Shown piece after piece: positions 5,382 to 11,663 of a stretch of 22,209 nucleotides of DNA. The notes under the pieces are model-generated. The model was not told the origin of the DNA. It worked only from the letters and a program-made list of their open reading frames with translations, and did no database searches. The stretch covers positions 1-22,209 of the IMG/VR virus record IMGVR_UViG_3300035145_002507. One strand, 5' to 3'. A program made the translations under genes and the position numbers. Numbering within the stretch: position 1 is the first letter of the stretch; every line of letters starts with the position of its first letter. This DNA is from a virus.

Positions 5382-5907
5382 TCTTTCCTCTTTTAATTAT
5401 TCCAATTAATCTATTTCCGTTTAAGTTTGGTTTACTATCCCATTCAATTTCATTAAATGAATCAAACACTCTGTTAAGTATTTCAAACCCTATTTGCTTG
5501 TTAGCATTTTCTCTACCACGAAAACGCACCATTAACTTGACTTTGTTTCCTTTAGCAAGAAACTTATCAATATTTTTTAGTTTGGTTTCGAAATCGTGAT
5601 CACCAATTCCTGGGCGAAACTGTATTTCTTTTACTTCAACACGACTTTCACGTTGTCGTTTTGCTGCATCTTTTTCTCGACGCTTTTGCTCGTAGAAGTA
5701 TTTATTCGCATTTAAAATTTTTGCAACAGGAGGGTCGGCTGATTCTGTAATTACTACTAAATCTAATCCTTTACTCTCTGCAATACGTAATGCATCTGTT
5801 TTACTTAATACACCTAATTGGTTTGATTCTTCAATTACTCGCAGTGTATTAAATTTAATTTCGCCATTTATCAATGGCTTTGGTTCTGGTTTGTTAAACT
5901 TGCGCAT
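5374..5907 (-). CDS. infC: translation initiation factor IF-3, 177 aa
   Basis: IF-3 binds the 30S subunit, keeps 50S away and checks start codon and initiator tRNA. It is essentially full length (E. coli has 180 aa). The N-domain (about 11-75) contains PLINGEIKFNTLRVIEESNQ, LGVLSKTDALRIAESKGLDL and ADPPVAKILN. A charged linker helix spans 72-92. The C-domain begins VKEIQFRPGIGDHDFETK (92-109) and includes KVKLMVRFRGRE (122-133) and QIGFEILNRV. The start is ambiguous. The ATG at 5907 (MRKFNK) has only GCAGGT before it and is preferred. An in-frame GTG at 5919 lacks any Shine-Dalgarno. A strong AAGGAG-ATG just upstream drives a different frame (see the short ORF at 5894-5938). No promoter is seen, so transcription comes from upstream genes. 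Confidence 0.94.
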   Translation of the reverse strand: MRKFNKPEPKPLINGEIKFNTLRVIEESNQLGVLSKTDALRIAESKGLDLVVITESADPPVAKILNANKYFYEQKRREKDAAKRQRESRVEVKEIQFRPGIGDHDFETKLKNIDKFLAKGNKVKLMVRFRGRENANKQIGFEILNRVFDSFNEIEWDSKPNLNGNRLIGIIKRGKNA

Positions 5908-5938
5908 TTTTACCTGCACTTGGTATGTTCGATGTCAT
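5894..5938 (-). other. short ORF overlapping the IF-3 start (possible leader peptide or frameshifted N-terminus)
   Basis: ATG at 5938 with an excellent AAGGAG 6 nt before it encodes MTSNIPSAGKNAQV and stops at 5894, beyond the IF-3 ATG at 5907. IF-3 lies in the +1 frame. One base fewer in the AAAAA run would fuse this start to IF-3. It could couple IF-3 translation to a leader, be a programmed +1 shift, or mark a homopolymer error. Confidence 0.45.
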
Positions 5939-5947
5939 TTATTCTCC

Positions 5948-6364
5948 TTATACATACTGAGCAACTACCATATCCATATAGTCCTCAGGTGATTTATAAA
6001 TTGTAAAATCTTTAATTGAATTTAACAATTGTATAACTGTTGGTTTTTTACTATTTTGATTTATCATTACTAAATTTGCATCACTTAAAATTGCAGTTAG
6101 TAATTCAAATTCGTTTATACTATCTATATCAACAAATACATTATCACTCAATCTCATTACACTAAGTATCCATGCAAGATTTCCTTCATTGATATCTCCG
6201 TCAGGATGATATAAATTAATAGGAACTGTTTTAAATAAATTTTCATGTACAGTTTCCACTGATTGTATAAACAACGGATCTTTACTTAATACTGTTACAG
6301 TTGGACCTGACTCTAAAAGTTGCATGTCAGGTGGTGTAATAATGTATACACTATTTTCGCTCAT
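5948..6364 (-). CDS. hypothetical protein, 138 aa
   Basis: Not recognised. It has alternating strands and helices: VYIITPPDMQLLESGPTVTVLSKDP, then SDNVFVDIDSINEFELLTAILSDANLVMINQNSKK. The hydrophobic strands ending in Asp/Asn suggest a Rossmann-like or response-regulator-receiver-like alpha/beta fold, but no nucleotide-binding motif is visible. No membrane segment or signal peptide. The ATG follows a GAGGAATAATAATATTAT stretch, so the Shine-Dalgarno is unusually far (about 13 nt). It sits between the 682-aa membrane protein and IF-3 in the same operon. The function is unknown and the gene itself is well supported by frame and spacing. Confidence 0.7.
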   Translation of the reverse strand: MSENSVYIITPPDMQLLESGPTVTVLSKDPLFIQSVETVHENLFKTVPINLYHPDGDINEGNLAWILSVMRLSDNVFVDIDSINEFELLTAILSDANLVMINQNSKKPTVIQLLNSIKDFTIYKSPEDYMDMVVAQYV

Positions 6365-6373
6365 ATAATATTA

Positions 6374-8422
6374 TTATTCCTCTTTAAAAGGTTTTGTTGG
6401 GGCTAGTTTACCTGTATAACCGTCAGGCCAAATTTCACGTCGAAGTTTAAGTTCTTCTTTAGTTAATTCTTTATCTGATCTACTATCAGTATACGGGTTA
6501 TAGTTATCTTTGTCAACTTCTTTTGGTTGTAATATTTCTTTACTACTATCTTCTTTAAAGTCGCTATAACTTTGTGTAGGTTCATTGACCTTTAATTCTG
6601 GTGTCAATACTAGTGGATCACCAGTTGTTTCTTCAATTTCTGCTTCTTCCCATTTACTTGTTACTGGCTCTGGCTTAGGTTCAGGCTTTGGATCAGATTT
6701 CTTTTTTTTAGGAGATGGAGCAGGACGTGGATTATCTTCACGTCTCCATTCAAAGATATACTGTGCTGCAATTAGTAGTGCAACTGCTAGTGGATCAAAT
6801 ACAAATATAATAATAAGTATTACCCAACGTACTGCATCTTCTAATACATCTCTATCTGCATCTTCGTATATAAATTCTGCTAGATATTTTACAGGTCCTA
6901 CTTCTGCTTCTAATTTACGTGCTTCTGCTTGTAATGCAAATTTACGGTTTGTAATTGTATCTATTTCATCGTTTGCTGATTTAATACGAGCAGTTTGTTC
7001 ATCAATAATTGAATCTAAATCAACATCTTCTCCAATTTGGATTTCGGCACGTAAACGCTCAATAACATTTTGTGCTTGTGCAATTTCGTCTTCTGCTAAT
7101 TGACGCAATCTAGCAATTTCGGTACGTGCTGCAGTAATTATTGCATTATCTGCATTACGTAAATCGGTAATAGTATCTTGTGCTATACTACGAGATTCTC
7201 TGTTAGCAGGAATGTCTGTATCTAGTACTGCATCGATTTTTGCTTGTATGTTGTCACGCTGTGACTGTAAACTGCTGGCTGCATCTGTTCTAATGCGATC
7301 AATTGTATCCAACAATCCTTGCTTGCGATCCTGTACTGCTTCAGTTTGATCACCACGTAAACTTGTTATAAGACCTGTAAGTCTATCACGTTCTTGTGCG
7401 ATAACTGATTGTGCTTGAGCACGTAGTTCTGTTTCTTGTGCTTGTAAACTTGCAATACGATCCTGTTGTGCTGTTACCCATGCTTCTAATGCTCTACGTG
7501 TATTGCCTCCAAACAAACCATCGCTGGTAACACCAATTACAGCCTGTCCTTCACGTATTTTGTCACGCTCTCTACTTTGTAGTTTGTTTGTAGTTACAAC
7601 AATTGATTCTTCAATTGCAGCAATTTGTGCTTTAAGTGTGTCAACTGCACTGTAGTCCGGTTGTAGTTCTGCAATACGTGCTTCATATGCTGCAGCCTGT
7701 TCATCTAATCTAGCAATGTCTGCATCTAGTTGTGCAATTTGATCTATATAAGGCTGTACTTGTTCTTCAACACTTGCTACATTTGTATTAGAAAGTTCTG
7801 TTCTATACTGTTCAACTAATCCATTTAAACGATCTAGTTCGGTATCCAAACTTTGAATTTCATCTTCGTAAACTGCAATGCGTCCTAGTAATGCTGTTTC
7901 TTGTGCACTAATAATGCCTTGCTGTTCTTCAATACTAGGCTGACGTCTTGTATATGCACTGTCAATACGTTCTTGTTCACGATCAATTTTTTCTTGAATA
8001 CCTACATCTTTTTTATCAGCATCTTCTTCTGCTTTTACAATACGATTTTCTGCACGTTGTATAATTTCACGTTGGCGCTCAACTTCTTCGTCCATACGTG
8101 CTATTTGTGCTACTTGTTCTTGTGCCGCTGCTGTTTGTTCAATATGCGCTTTTGATAAGAAACCAAAAATACCCATACTTGTAATAAACATAAGAACTAG
8201 TACGGCTGTACCTAAATACAATCGCATCCACCAACGTGCTCTACTCCAATAACGGTGTAACCAAACAGCCGTTACTAGTTTACCAATTTCTAATGCGCCA
8301 CCCATAATAATAATTGGAATGGCTGCAGCCGCAAAAATAGCAACTAGTCCAGCAACACTGTAATATATTGCAACCGCACTAATTGTAAGGGCTATTAAGA
8401 GTGTAAGTAAACCAAAAAACAT
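6374..8422 (-). CDS. membrane-anchored coiled-coil protein with a peptidoglycan-binding-like motif, 682 aa
   Basis: The N-terminus has three likely membrane helices (about 2-22, 23-45 and 68-89). A long coiled-coil region follows (about 92-290 and 318-510), dense in E/Q/R/A heptads. A fourth membrane helix lies at about 532-557 (VILIIIFVFDPLAVALLIAAQ). The tail (560-682) is proline/lysine-rich (PRPAPSPKKKKSDPKPEPKPEP) then acidic. Within the coiled coil, residues 291-315 (EGQAVIGVTSDGLFGGNTRRAL EAW, written here in two parts) resemble the DG.FG..T..A...W core of a PG_binding_1 domain, but only one short unit is present. The likely topology puts the coiled coil across the membrane from the tail. 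Candidate roles are envelope spanning during lysis, cell-surface remodelling or superinfection exclusion. It is flanked by an SNase-like gene (2-nt gap) and a hypothetical gene. Family not named. Confidence 0.8.
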   Translation of the reverse strand: MFFGLLTLLIALTISAVAIYYSVAGLVAIFAAAAIPIIIMGGALEIGKLVTAVWLHRYWSRARWWMRLYLGTAVLVLMFITSMGIFGFLSKAHIEQTAAAQEQVAQIARMDEEVERQREIIQRAENRIVKAEEDADKKDVGIQEKIDREQERIDSAYTRRQPSIEEQQGIISAQETALLGRIAVYEDEIQSLDTELDRLNGLVEQYRTELSNTNVASVEEQVQPYIDQIAQLDADIARLDEQAAAYEARIAELQPDYSAVDTLKAQIAAIEESIVVTTNKLQSRERDKIREGQAVIGVTSDGLFGGNTRRALEAWVTAQQDRIASLQAQETELRAQAQSVIAQERDRLTGLITSLRGDQTEAVQDRKQGLLDTIDRIRTDAASSLQSQRDNIQAKIDAVLDTDIPANRESRSIAQDTITDLRNADNAIITAARTEIARLRQLAEDEIAQAQNVIERLRAEIQIGEDVDLDSIIDEQTARIKSANDEIDTITNRKFALQAEARKLEAEVGPVKYLAEFIYEDADRDVLEDAVRWVILIIIFVFDPLAVALLIAAQYIFEWRREDNPRPAPSPKKKKSDPKPEPKPEPVTSKWEEAEIEETTGDPLVLTPELKVNEPTQSYSDFKEDSSKEILQPKEVDKDNYNPYTDSRSDKELTKEELKLRREIWPDGYTGKLAPTKPFKEE

Positions 8423-8424
8423 AA

Positions 8425-8772
8425 TTAATCTCCGTAGTGTGAGGCTAAGCCTTCTTCCACTAATTTTTTGTTTACGTCTATTTTATTTCCGTTTTCATCT
8501 AAGACGTGTACATATCCTAATGTGCGTCCTGCTTTTCCACGTTTATTTAATATTGTATTACAGTAAAATTCTTTACCGATTAATTCTATCAATCTATTTT
8601 TACAACGAGCCGCTCGTTCTTTTTCATCAGATGAATAACTTTTTAAATCTGGGGGATTAACACCAAATAATTTAATACGTTGTCTTACTAATATATTAAA
8701 TCCTAGATCAATCTCTGCATCAATTGTGCTACCGTCAATCACTCTGATAGTTAAACATTTATATTCGTACAT
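8425..8772 (-). CDS. staphylococcal-nuclease-like (SNase/TNase) protein, 115 aa
   Basis: It covers the SNase OB-fold: IRVIDGSTIDAEIDLGFNI (about 9-27), then RQRIKLFGVNPPDLKSYSSDEKERA (30-54), helix RLIELIGKEF, KRGKAGRTLGYVHV (77-90) and NKKLVEEGLASHYGD at the end. Metal- and phosphate-binding positions differ from the classic enzyme. The VDTPE block is VNPPD here, so Asp40 becomes Asn, Thr41 becomes Pro and Glu43 becomes Asp. The two arginines (RIKL and GRTLGY) are kept. Asn at the first position is common in phage and plasmid relatives (INTPE type), so activity is possible. No signal peptide, so it would act in the cytoplasm, for example on host DNA or RNA. A strong AAGGAG precedes the ATG; 3-nt gap to the P-loop kinase upstream. 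Confidence 0.82.
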   Translation of the reverse strand: MYEYKCLTIRVIDGSTIDAEIDLGFNILVRQRIKLFGVNPPDLKSYSSDEKERAARCKNRLIELIGKEFYCNTILNKRGKAGRTLGYVHVLDENGNKIDVNKKLVEEGLASHYGD

Positions 8773-8775
8773 GGA

Positions 8776-9465
8776 TTACTCCTTGTTACCTGGCTTTTGA
8801 CTTGCTAGCCATTTTTTAGCCGCTGGCATACGAGGAGGAGTTTCTAAAAATCTATGTAAATCTTTTTGTATTTCATTAAAATTCTTTGCTCTGCTAGGAT
8901 CTTCTAAACCGCCGCTATTATCAACTACTGAAAATTTAGAACCACCGAATACTTGTTGGAATGCCATTATATTTTGTTGCACATCATTCCACATCTTTTC
9001 AACAACTTTTGGATCTAAACTTCTAGGTCTTTGTAAGTTACGATCTTGTGCTACATCCAAACTAGTGTTAACAAACAACATCATTGTTTCATAACCTAGT
9101 TCTTTCAGCATGTCGTTTGTTTTTGAAACTTTAGCAACATCTTTACCTGTGCCATCAATGATTAAACCTAAACGTCCATCTAAATGACTATCTTGCTTGC
9201 GCTTGGTAATTTCTTTAGCACGGTTACGTATTTCTTGTCCTTGTGGCGAAAAAATAGTCTCAGGATCTAACTCCAAGTCTTGTTTTTTCATCATATATTC
9301 ATATATTTCGTCACTGTTAATAGTACGAAGGCCGGTGCCTCTAAGTAGTTTACCAGCCACAAACGACTTTCCACTACCAGGGCCACCAGCCATAAACACT
9401 GCTTTAAAAATGTGAGGGTCGTTTGGACCTTCTTCGATAGGTTGTACTACTTCATAAATTTTCAT
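8776..9465 (-). CDS. P-loop kinase/zeta-toxin-like ATPase, 229 aa
   Basis: Walker A AGGPGSGKS at 26-34 is followed by a helix and INSDEIYEYMMK (50-60), as in zeta-toxin and polynucleotide-kinase-like proteins. The Walker B-like strand LGLIIDGTG covers 99-107 (Asp104). An Arg-rich lid RNLQRPRSL lies around residues 147-155. The fold fits a small-molecule or nucleic-acid kinase that uses ATP. The substrate cannot be told from sequence: candidates are UDP-sugars (zeta toxin), RNA/DNA 5' ends (Pnk) or nucleosides. No phosphatase domain is attached, so it is not a full T4 Pnkp. No antitoxin-like gene lies next to it. The late octamer CATAAATA stands 5 nt before the ATG and no Shine-Dalgarno exists, so its late mRNA would be leaderless. 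Confidence 0.8.
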   Translation of the reverse strand: MKIYEVVQPIEEGPNDPHIFKAVFMAGGPGSGKSFVAGKLLRGTGLRTINSDEIYEYMMKKQDLELDPETIFSPQGQEIRNRAKEITKRKQDSHLDGRLGLIIDGTGKDVAKVSKTNDMLKELGYETMMLFVNTSLDVAQDRNLQRPRSLDPKVVEKMWNDVQQNIMAFQQVFGGSKFSVVDNSGGLEDPSRAKNFNEIQKDLHRFLETPPRMPAAKKWLASQKPGNKE

Positions 9466-9470
9466 ACATA

Positions 9471-9478
9471 TATTTATG
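9471..9478 (-). promoter_or_regulatory. T4-type late promoter giving a leaderless mRNA for the P-loop kinase
   Basis: CATAAATA, then exactly 5 nt, then ATG. If the octamer occupies -13 to -6 as in T4, initiation falls on the A of the start codon. Confidence 0.6.
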
Positions 9479-9489
9479 CAAATATGAAG

Positions 9490-9993
9490 TTAATCTGCAC
9501 GATAAAACTTGTGTACTCCTATTGTGCCAATAAATGTCATTTTACGTGCCCAACTAGGCTTTACATAGTTAGCATGATAATGTGTTGCACCTTCAGTTAA
9601 CCCACGAAAATCTTCAAACTTCATAATACGCCAAGCAAGTGTTTGTGCACTTACCCAAGCGTCTTGATCTGCAGGCACATCTGCTTTTCCGTCACAATAC
9701 CAACTAAATTGACACTTATTACGAATCATATTTCCGTTAGCATCTATACGTCCTTGCTTAACAACTTCGCATACTGTATTAGGATAACGACTGTCACGTA
9801 CACGATTTAACACAACATCACTTACACCAATCTGATCAGCCATGCTAGATCCACGTGCTTCATAGTAGATGTTTAATGCCATGCAGTATGTTTCGGGAAA
9901 ATGTTCTTCGCTGTAACCAGCAAACGTTTGTTCTGTTGCGTGTACACTTGTTGTAAACATAACCGCAACAATGCTCAGTAGAAGTCGTTTCAT
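9490..9993 (-). CDS. SleB-like cell wall hydrolase with signal peptide, 167 aa
   Basis: Hydrolase_2 (SleB/CwlJ) type lytic enzyme. MKRLLLSIVAVMFTTSVHA is a clean signal peptide with cleavage probably after A19. The catalytic domain contains CMALNIYYEARGSSMADQIGV, with the conserved Glu of YYEARG as the likely catalytic residue. VVLNRVRD, KCQFSWYCDGK and GATHYHANYVKPSWARKM follow, ending IGVHKFYRAD, all diagnostic of the family. The start at 9993 is chosen over the in-frame ATG at 10005: GAGG stands 6 nt before it, and the signal peptide then begins with MKR. Secretion through Sec suggests an endolysin that acts from the periplasm, or one released by the signal itself. It follows the 73-aa gene and shares its promoter. 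No holin is evident beside it. Confidence 0.9.
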   Translation of the reverse strand: MKRLLLSIVAVMFTTSVHATEQTFAGYSEEHFPETYCMALNIYYEARGSSMADQIGVSDVVLNRVRDSRYPNTVCEVVKQGRIDANGNMIRNKCQFSWYCDGKADVPADQDAWVSAQTLAWRIMKFEDFRGLTEGATHYHANYVKPSWARKMTFIGTIGVHKFYRAD

Positions 9994-10020
9994 CTTCTGC
10001 CTCATTTTTTTTTGGATTGA

Positions 10021-10242
10021 TTATAACTGTCCAAACCTGATTACTTTACGGACAGCACCTCGGTCATCGAGAAGTTTAACTTCGCCGTCTTTAACTTGTC
10101 CTTGTTGTGTCAAGCCATGACGATCTTTTACTTTATTCCGCATGTGTTGGATCGCTGCATTTTTAGATCCAAACAACTCAAATTCTTTCTTAACACTTCC
10201 GTGTGCATTATACTCAATAGTTTGAATTTCAAATGTTGCCAT
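10021..10242 (-). CDS. hypothetical protein, 73 aa
   Basis: MATFEIQTIEYNAHGSVKKEFELFGSKNAAIQHMRNKV and so on: a short beta-alpha-beta-beta protein with a central basic helix and a C-terminal strand pair (GEVKLLDDRGAVRKVIRFG). Not recognised. AGGAG lies 8 nt before the ATG, and a complete sigma70-like promoter stands at 10267-10295. It is the first gene of a two-gene unit with the SleB hydrolase 27 nt downstream, so co-expression with lysis is possible, but the promoter class suggests early expression. Confidence 0.72.
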   Translation of the reverse strand: MATFEIQTIEYNAHGSVKKEFELFGSKNAAIQHMRNKVKDRHGLTQQGQVKDGEVKLLDDRGAVRKVIRFGQL

Positions 10243-10266
10243 AAAAATAACTCCTAATACACACTT

Positions 10267-10295
10267 AATATAGTACGTTTGTTTACAAATGTCAA
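10267..10295 (-). promoter_or_regulatory. sigma70-like promoter before the 73-aa gene and SleB hydrolase
   Basis: TTGACA (10290-10295), a 17-bp spacer and TATATT (10267-10272). The -35 starts a few bases after the stop codon of the previous gene (10300-10302). Confidence 0.8.
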
Positions 10296-10299
10296 GCGA

Positions 10300-10602
10300 T
10301 TACCAATCTTTTTTCAGACCTTCTTGTTCGTTCCATTCGTATCCTGCATAGTATGCATCAATTTGATCTTGTGACATCATACTACGTTCTACCTTTGCAC
10401 TAGTACCAGTACCTTCTACATAAAAGTGAGGATGTGGTGACCTGCCATAATAACTATCAGCACTACCACGATCAAACGGACCACCATGTCGCAAAAGTTC
10501 ATTACTGCTTTCGAAGTCAAGATCATATTTTTTACCTTTATATTCAAAGTATTCTGGCTGTGTAACTTTTGAAGCAATTGTAATTGGCAACTCACCCGAC
10601 AT
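10300..10602 (-). CDS. hypothetical protein with GGPxDRGxADSYYGR motif, 100 aa
   Basis: Residues about 40-61 read GGPFDRGSADSYYGRSPHPH. I recall this sort of motif (GGP.DRG.AD.YY.R....PH) from small proteins of many T4-like phages and some bacterial genomes, where no function is assigned. A beta hairpin YFEYKGKKYDLDFE precedes it and an acidic C-terminus (YAGYEWNEQEGLKKDW) follows. The ATG overlaps the stop of the 121-aa gene by 1 nt, with GGAGG 8 nt before it. It is likely co-translated with its upstream partner from the promoter at 10997-11025. Confidence 0.72.
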   Translation of the reverse strand: MSGELPITIASKVTQPEYFEYKGKKYDLDFESSNELLRHGGPFDRGSADSYYGRSPHPHFYVEGTGTSAKVERSMMSQDQIDAYYAGYEWNEQEGLKKDW

Positions 10603-10967
10603 TATTCTGCCTCCGCATCTGTGTCTGGAGTTAGTTTTTCAAATCCAATCATTGCAACACGAAACTTGTCGGCACCAATGACCATTATGTCTCCCATTGA
10701 AGTAGAACGAAGACCCATCTTCTTACCGCCAACATCGTGCAAGTCTGCTAGCACTGTAACGTTCTCATTGTAATCACCGTTGATGTGTGTTGTGCCGTCG
10801 GGCATTTCAAAAAACTCTTCTTTAATGCTCCACGAACCCATAATGTTATTAGTCCAACGATAAGCATAAGACATTGCATCTTCTGGAGGACATTCAAACG
10901 GAACCTCAACTACCGCTACTGTGTTTGCTTCTTCTTCGAATGCTGTATGAATTACTGTTACTTCCAT
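10602..10967 (-). CDS. hypothetical acidic protein, 121 aa
   Basis: It opens with strand and helix (VTVIHTAFEEEANTVAVVEVPFECPPEDAMSYAYRWTNN), continues with GSWSIKEEFFEMPDGTTHINGDYNENV, and ends with a strongly acidic tail. The later part (GKKMGLRSTSMGDIMVIGADKFRVAMIGFEKL) resembles a short beta-barrel segment in which a gene product, defined as promiscuous in phages (RSTSVGD.M....), recurs from memory in T4-like genomes. The family name is not known to me. AGGAG-type Shine-Dalgarno present. A sigma70-like promoter sits directly upstream, sharing a 24-nt element with the promoter at 11583-11611. Confidence 0.7.
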   Translation of the reverse strand: MEVTVIHTAFEEEANTVAVVEVPFECPPEDAMSYAYRWTNNIMGSWSIKEEFFEMPDGTTHINGDYNENVTVLADLHDVGGKKMGLRSTSMGDIMVIGADKFRVAMIGFEKLTPDTDAEAE

Positions 10968-10980
10968 TTTAGTCTCCTAT

Positions 10981-11004
10981 TAACGCTTACATATATAATA
11001 TAAG
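10981..11004 (-). repeat. 24-nt promoter/leader repeat, copy 1
   Basis: Identical over 24 nt to 11567-11590. It covers the -10 box and the first transcribed bases (TATATT followed by ATATATGTAAGCGTTA on the minus strand). Confidence 0.85.
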
Positions 11005-11025
11005 ATGTCTCGATGTGTTTTTCAA
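10997..11025 (-). promoter_or_regulatory. sigma70-like promoter for the 121-aa/100-aa gene pair
   Basis: TTGAAA (11020-11025), a 17-bp spacer and TATATT (10997-11002). The -35 overlaps the TGA stop (11022-11024) of the preceding gene. Confidence 0.75.
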
Positions 11026-11294
11026 GAGTTGATTTGAACTTTTTTTACAAAAGTATCTTTTAGTGCTTTTTCTGCAACACCTGATGCTAGCACTGTATCA
11101 CGCATCAAACCTTTTGAAATAGTGTATGTACCATCTTCTTCTTGGTCAATATTATAGTGTGTTGCATCTGGAGTGCGTGTGTATAACATAATTTGCAAAC
11201 CAGTAGGAGTACTATAAGAACTGGTTCTGCCATAATCAAAATGATCAAAGCCTTGCGATTTAAGTATCTCGTTAATCTTAGTACCCATGTTCAT
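11022..11294 (-). CDS. hypothetical protein, 90 aa
   Basis: MNMGTKINEILKSQGFDHFDYGRTSSYSTPTGLQ and so on: an N-terminal amphipathic helix, then a beta-rich middle (LQIMLYTRTPDATHYNIDQEEDGTYTISKG) and a C-terminal helix with basic end (EKALKDTFVKKVQINS). Not recognised. AAGGA lies 8 nt before the ATG at 11294; MGTK at 11288 is a possible alternative start. It overlaps the 41-aa gene by 17 nt and is the last of three coupled small genes transcribed from the promoter at 11583-11611. Confidence 0.68.
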   Translation of the reverse strand: MNMGTKINEILKSQGFDHFDYGRTSSYSTPTGLQIMLYTRTPDATHYNIDQEEDGTYTISKGLMRDTVLASGVAEKALKDTFVKKVQINS

Positions 11295-11403
11295 TGTATT
11301 CTTCCTTTAGTGCGTTCCAAAATGTTTCGGGAATTACGTAATAGCCTTGTGCAGCACGTGCTGCACAATATGCTTTGTATGTCGGATAACTAACTGCTAA
11401 CAT
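11278..11403 (-). CDS. small hypothetical protein, 41 aa
   Basis: A short gene missed by length cut-offs. It reads MLAVSYPTYKAYCAARAAQG, then YYVIPETFWNALKEEYNEHGY. The ATG is fused to the stop of the 49-aa gene as TAATG, and the coding end overlaps the next gene by 17 nt, whose Shine-Dalgarno (AAGGA) it contains. The tight coupling on both sides is the main reason to believe it is translated. The Tyr/Ala-rich N-terminal helix and a YYVIPxxFW turn look like a compact helix-turn-helix-size fold, but no family is recognised. Confidence 0.62.
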   Translation of the reverse strand: MLAVSYPTYKAYCAARAAQGYYVIPETFWNALKEEYNEHGY

Positions 11404-11552
11404 TAAAGTTGCTCACATGCTGCTTCACCTTCGGACAGGTCTACTACAACAACATTATCTATTACAGGATACTGTGTAATAAAGTCGGACGCTGACTGAA
11501 AGTCGGTGAAAAAGAAACTTTTTTGACGGTCGAAATCTACTACTGCAAACAT
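11403..11552 (-). CDS. small hypothetical protein, 49 aa
   Basis: MFAVVDFDRQKSFFFTDFQ, then SASDFITQYPVIDNVVVVDLSEGEAACEQL. The start at 11552 is preferred to the in-frame ATG at 11645 because AAGGAG stands 6-7 nt before it, and because the promoter at 11583-11611 lies inside what would be the longer reading. The alternation of strands (VFAVVDF, NVVVVDL) around one helix suggests a small alpha/beta domain. The fold recalls fragments of FMN- or NAD-linked proteins, without any motif. It heads a three-gene coupled unit. Confidence 0.68.
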   Translation of the reverse strand: MFAVVDFDRQKSFFFTDFQSASDFITQYPVIDNVVVVDLSEGEAACEQL

Positions 11553-11566
11553 TATTAACTCCTTTT

Positions 11567-11590
11567 TAACGCTTACATATATAATATAAG
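11567..11590 (-). repeat. 24-nt promoter/leader repeat, copy 2
   Basis: Identical to 10981-11004, covering the -10 box and initial transcribed region. The 11-mer TGTAAGCGTTA within it also occurs at the tmRNA 5' end (218-228). Confidence 0.85.
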
Positions 11591-11611
11591 TGCCAAAAGG
11601 GCTAAAGTCAA
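11583..11611 (-). promoter_or_regulatory. sigma70-like promoter for the 49/41/90-aa unit
   Basis: TTGACT (11606-11611), a 17-bp spacer and TATATT (11583-11588). The -35 lies in the loop of the overlapping terminator hairpin at 11595-11622. Confidence 0.75.
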
Positions 11612-11622
11612 CCCCTAGCCCT
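11595..11622 (-). terminator. rho-independent terminator overlapping a promoter
   Basis: AGGGCTA and TAGCCCT form a 7-bp stem with an 11-nt loop, followed by TTTT (minus strand). It ends the 89-aa/180-aa unit. The loop contains the -35 hexamer of the next promoter. Confidence 0.7.
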
Positions 11623-11638
11623 AATTTAGTTTCTTTAG

Positions 11639-11663
11639 TTTTCAATGACTTATAATTTTTTTA
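11639..11663 (-). repeat. 25-nt gene-end repeat, copy 1
   Basis: Identical over 25 nt to 12599-12623. On the minus strand it starts with the TAA stop codon of the 180-aa gene, then an A-run and TTATAAGTCATTG, ending AAAA, and leads towards the terminator. Confidence 0.85.

Noticed and set aside
6585-7103. Plus-strand ORF of 172 aa opposite the coiled-coil protein
   Set aside because: Ser/Ala/Ile-biased antisense shadow of heptad repeats; no family features.
9994-10005. Upstream ATG for the SleB hydrolase
   Set aside because: It would put the Shine-Dalgarno inside the coding region and spoil the signal peptide start; 9993 is better.
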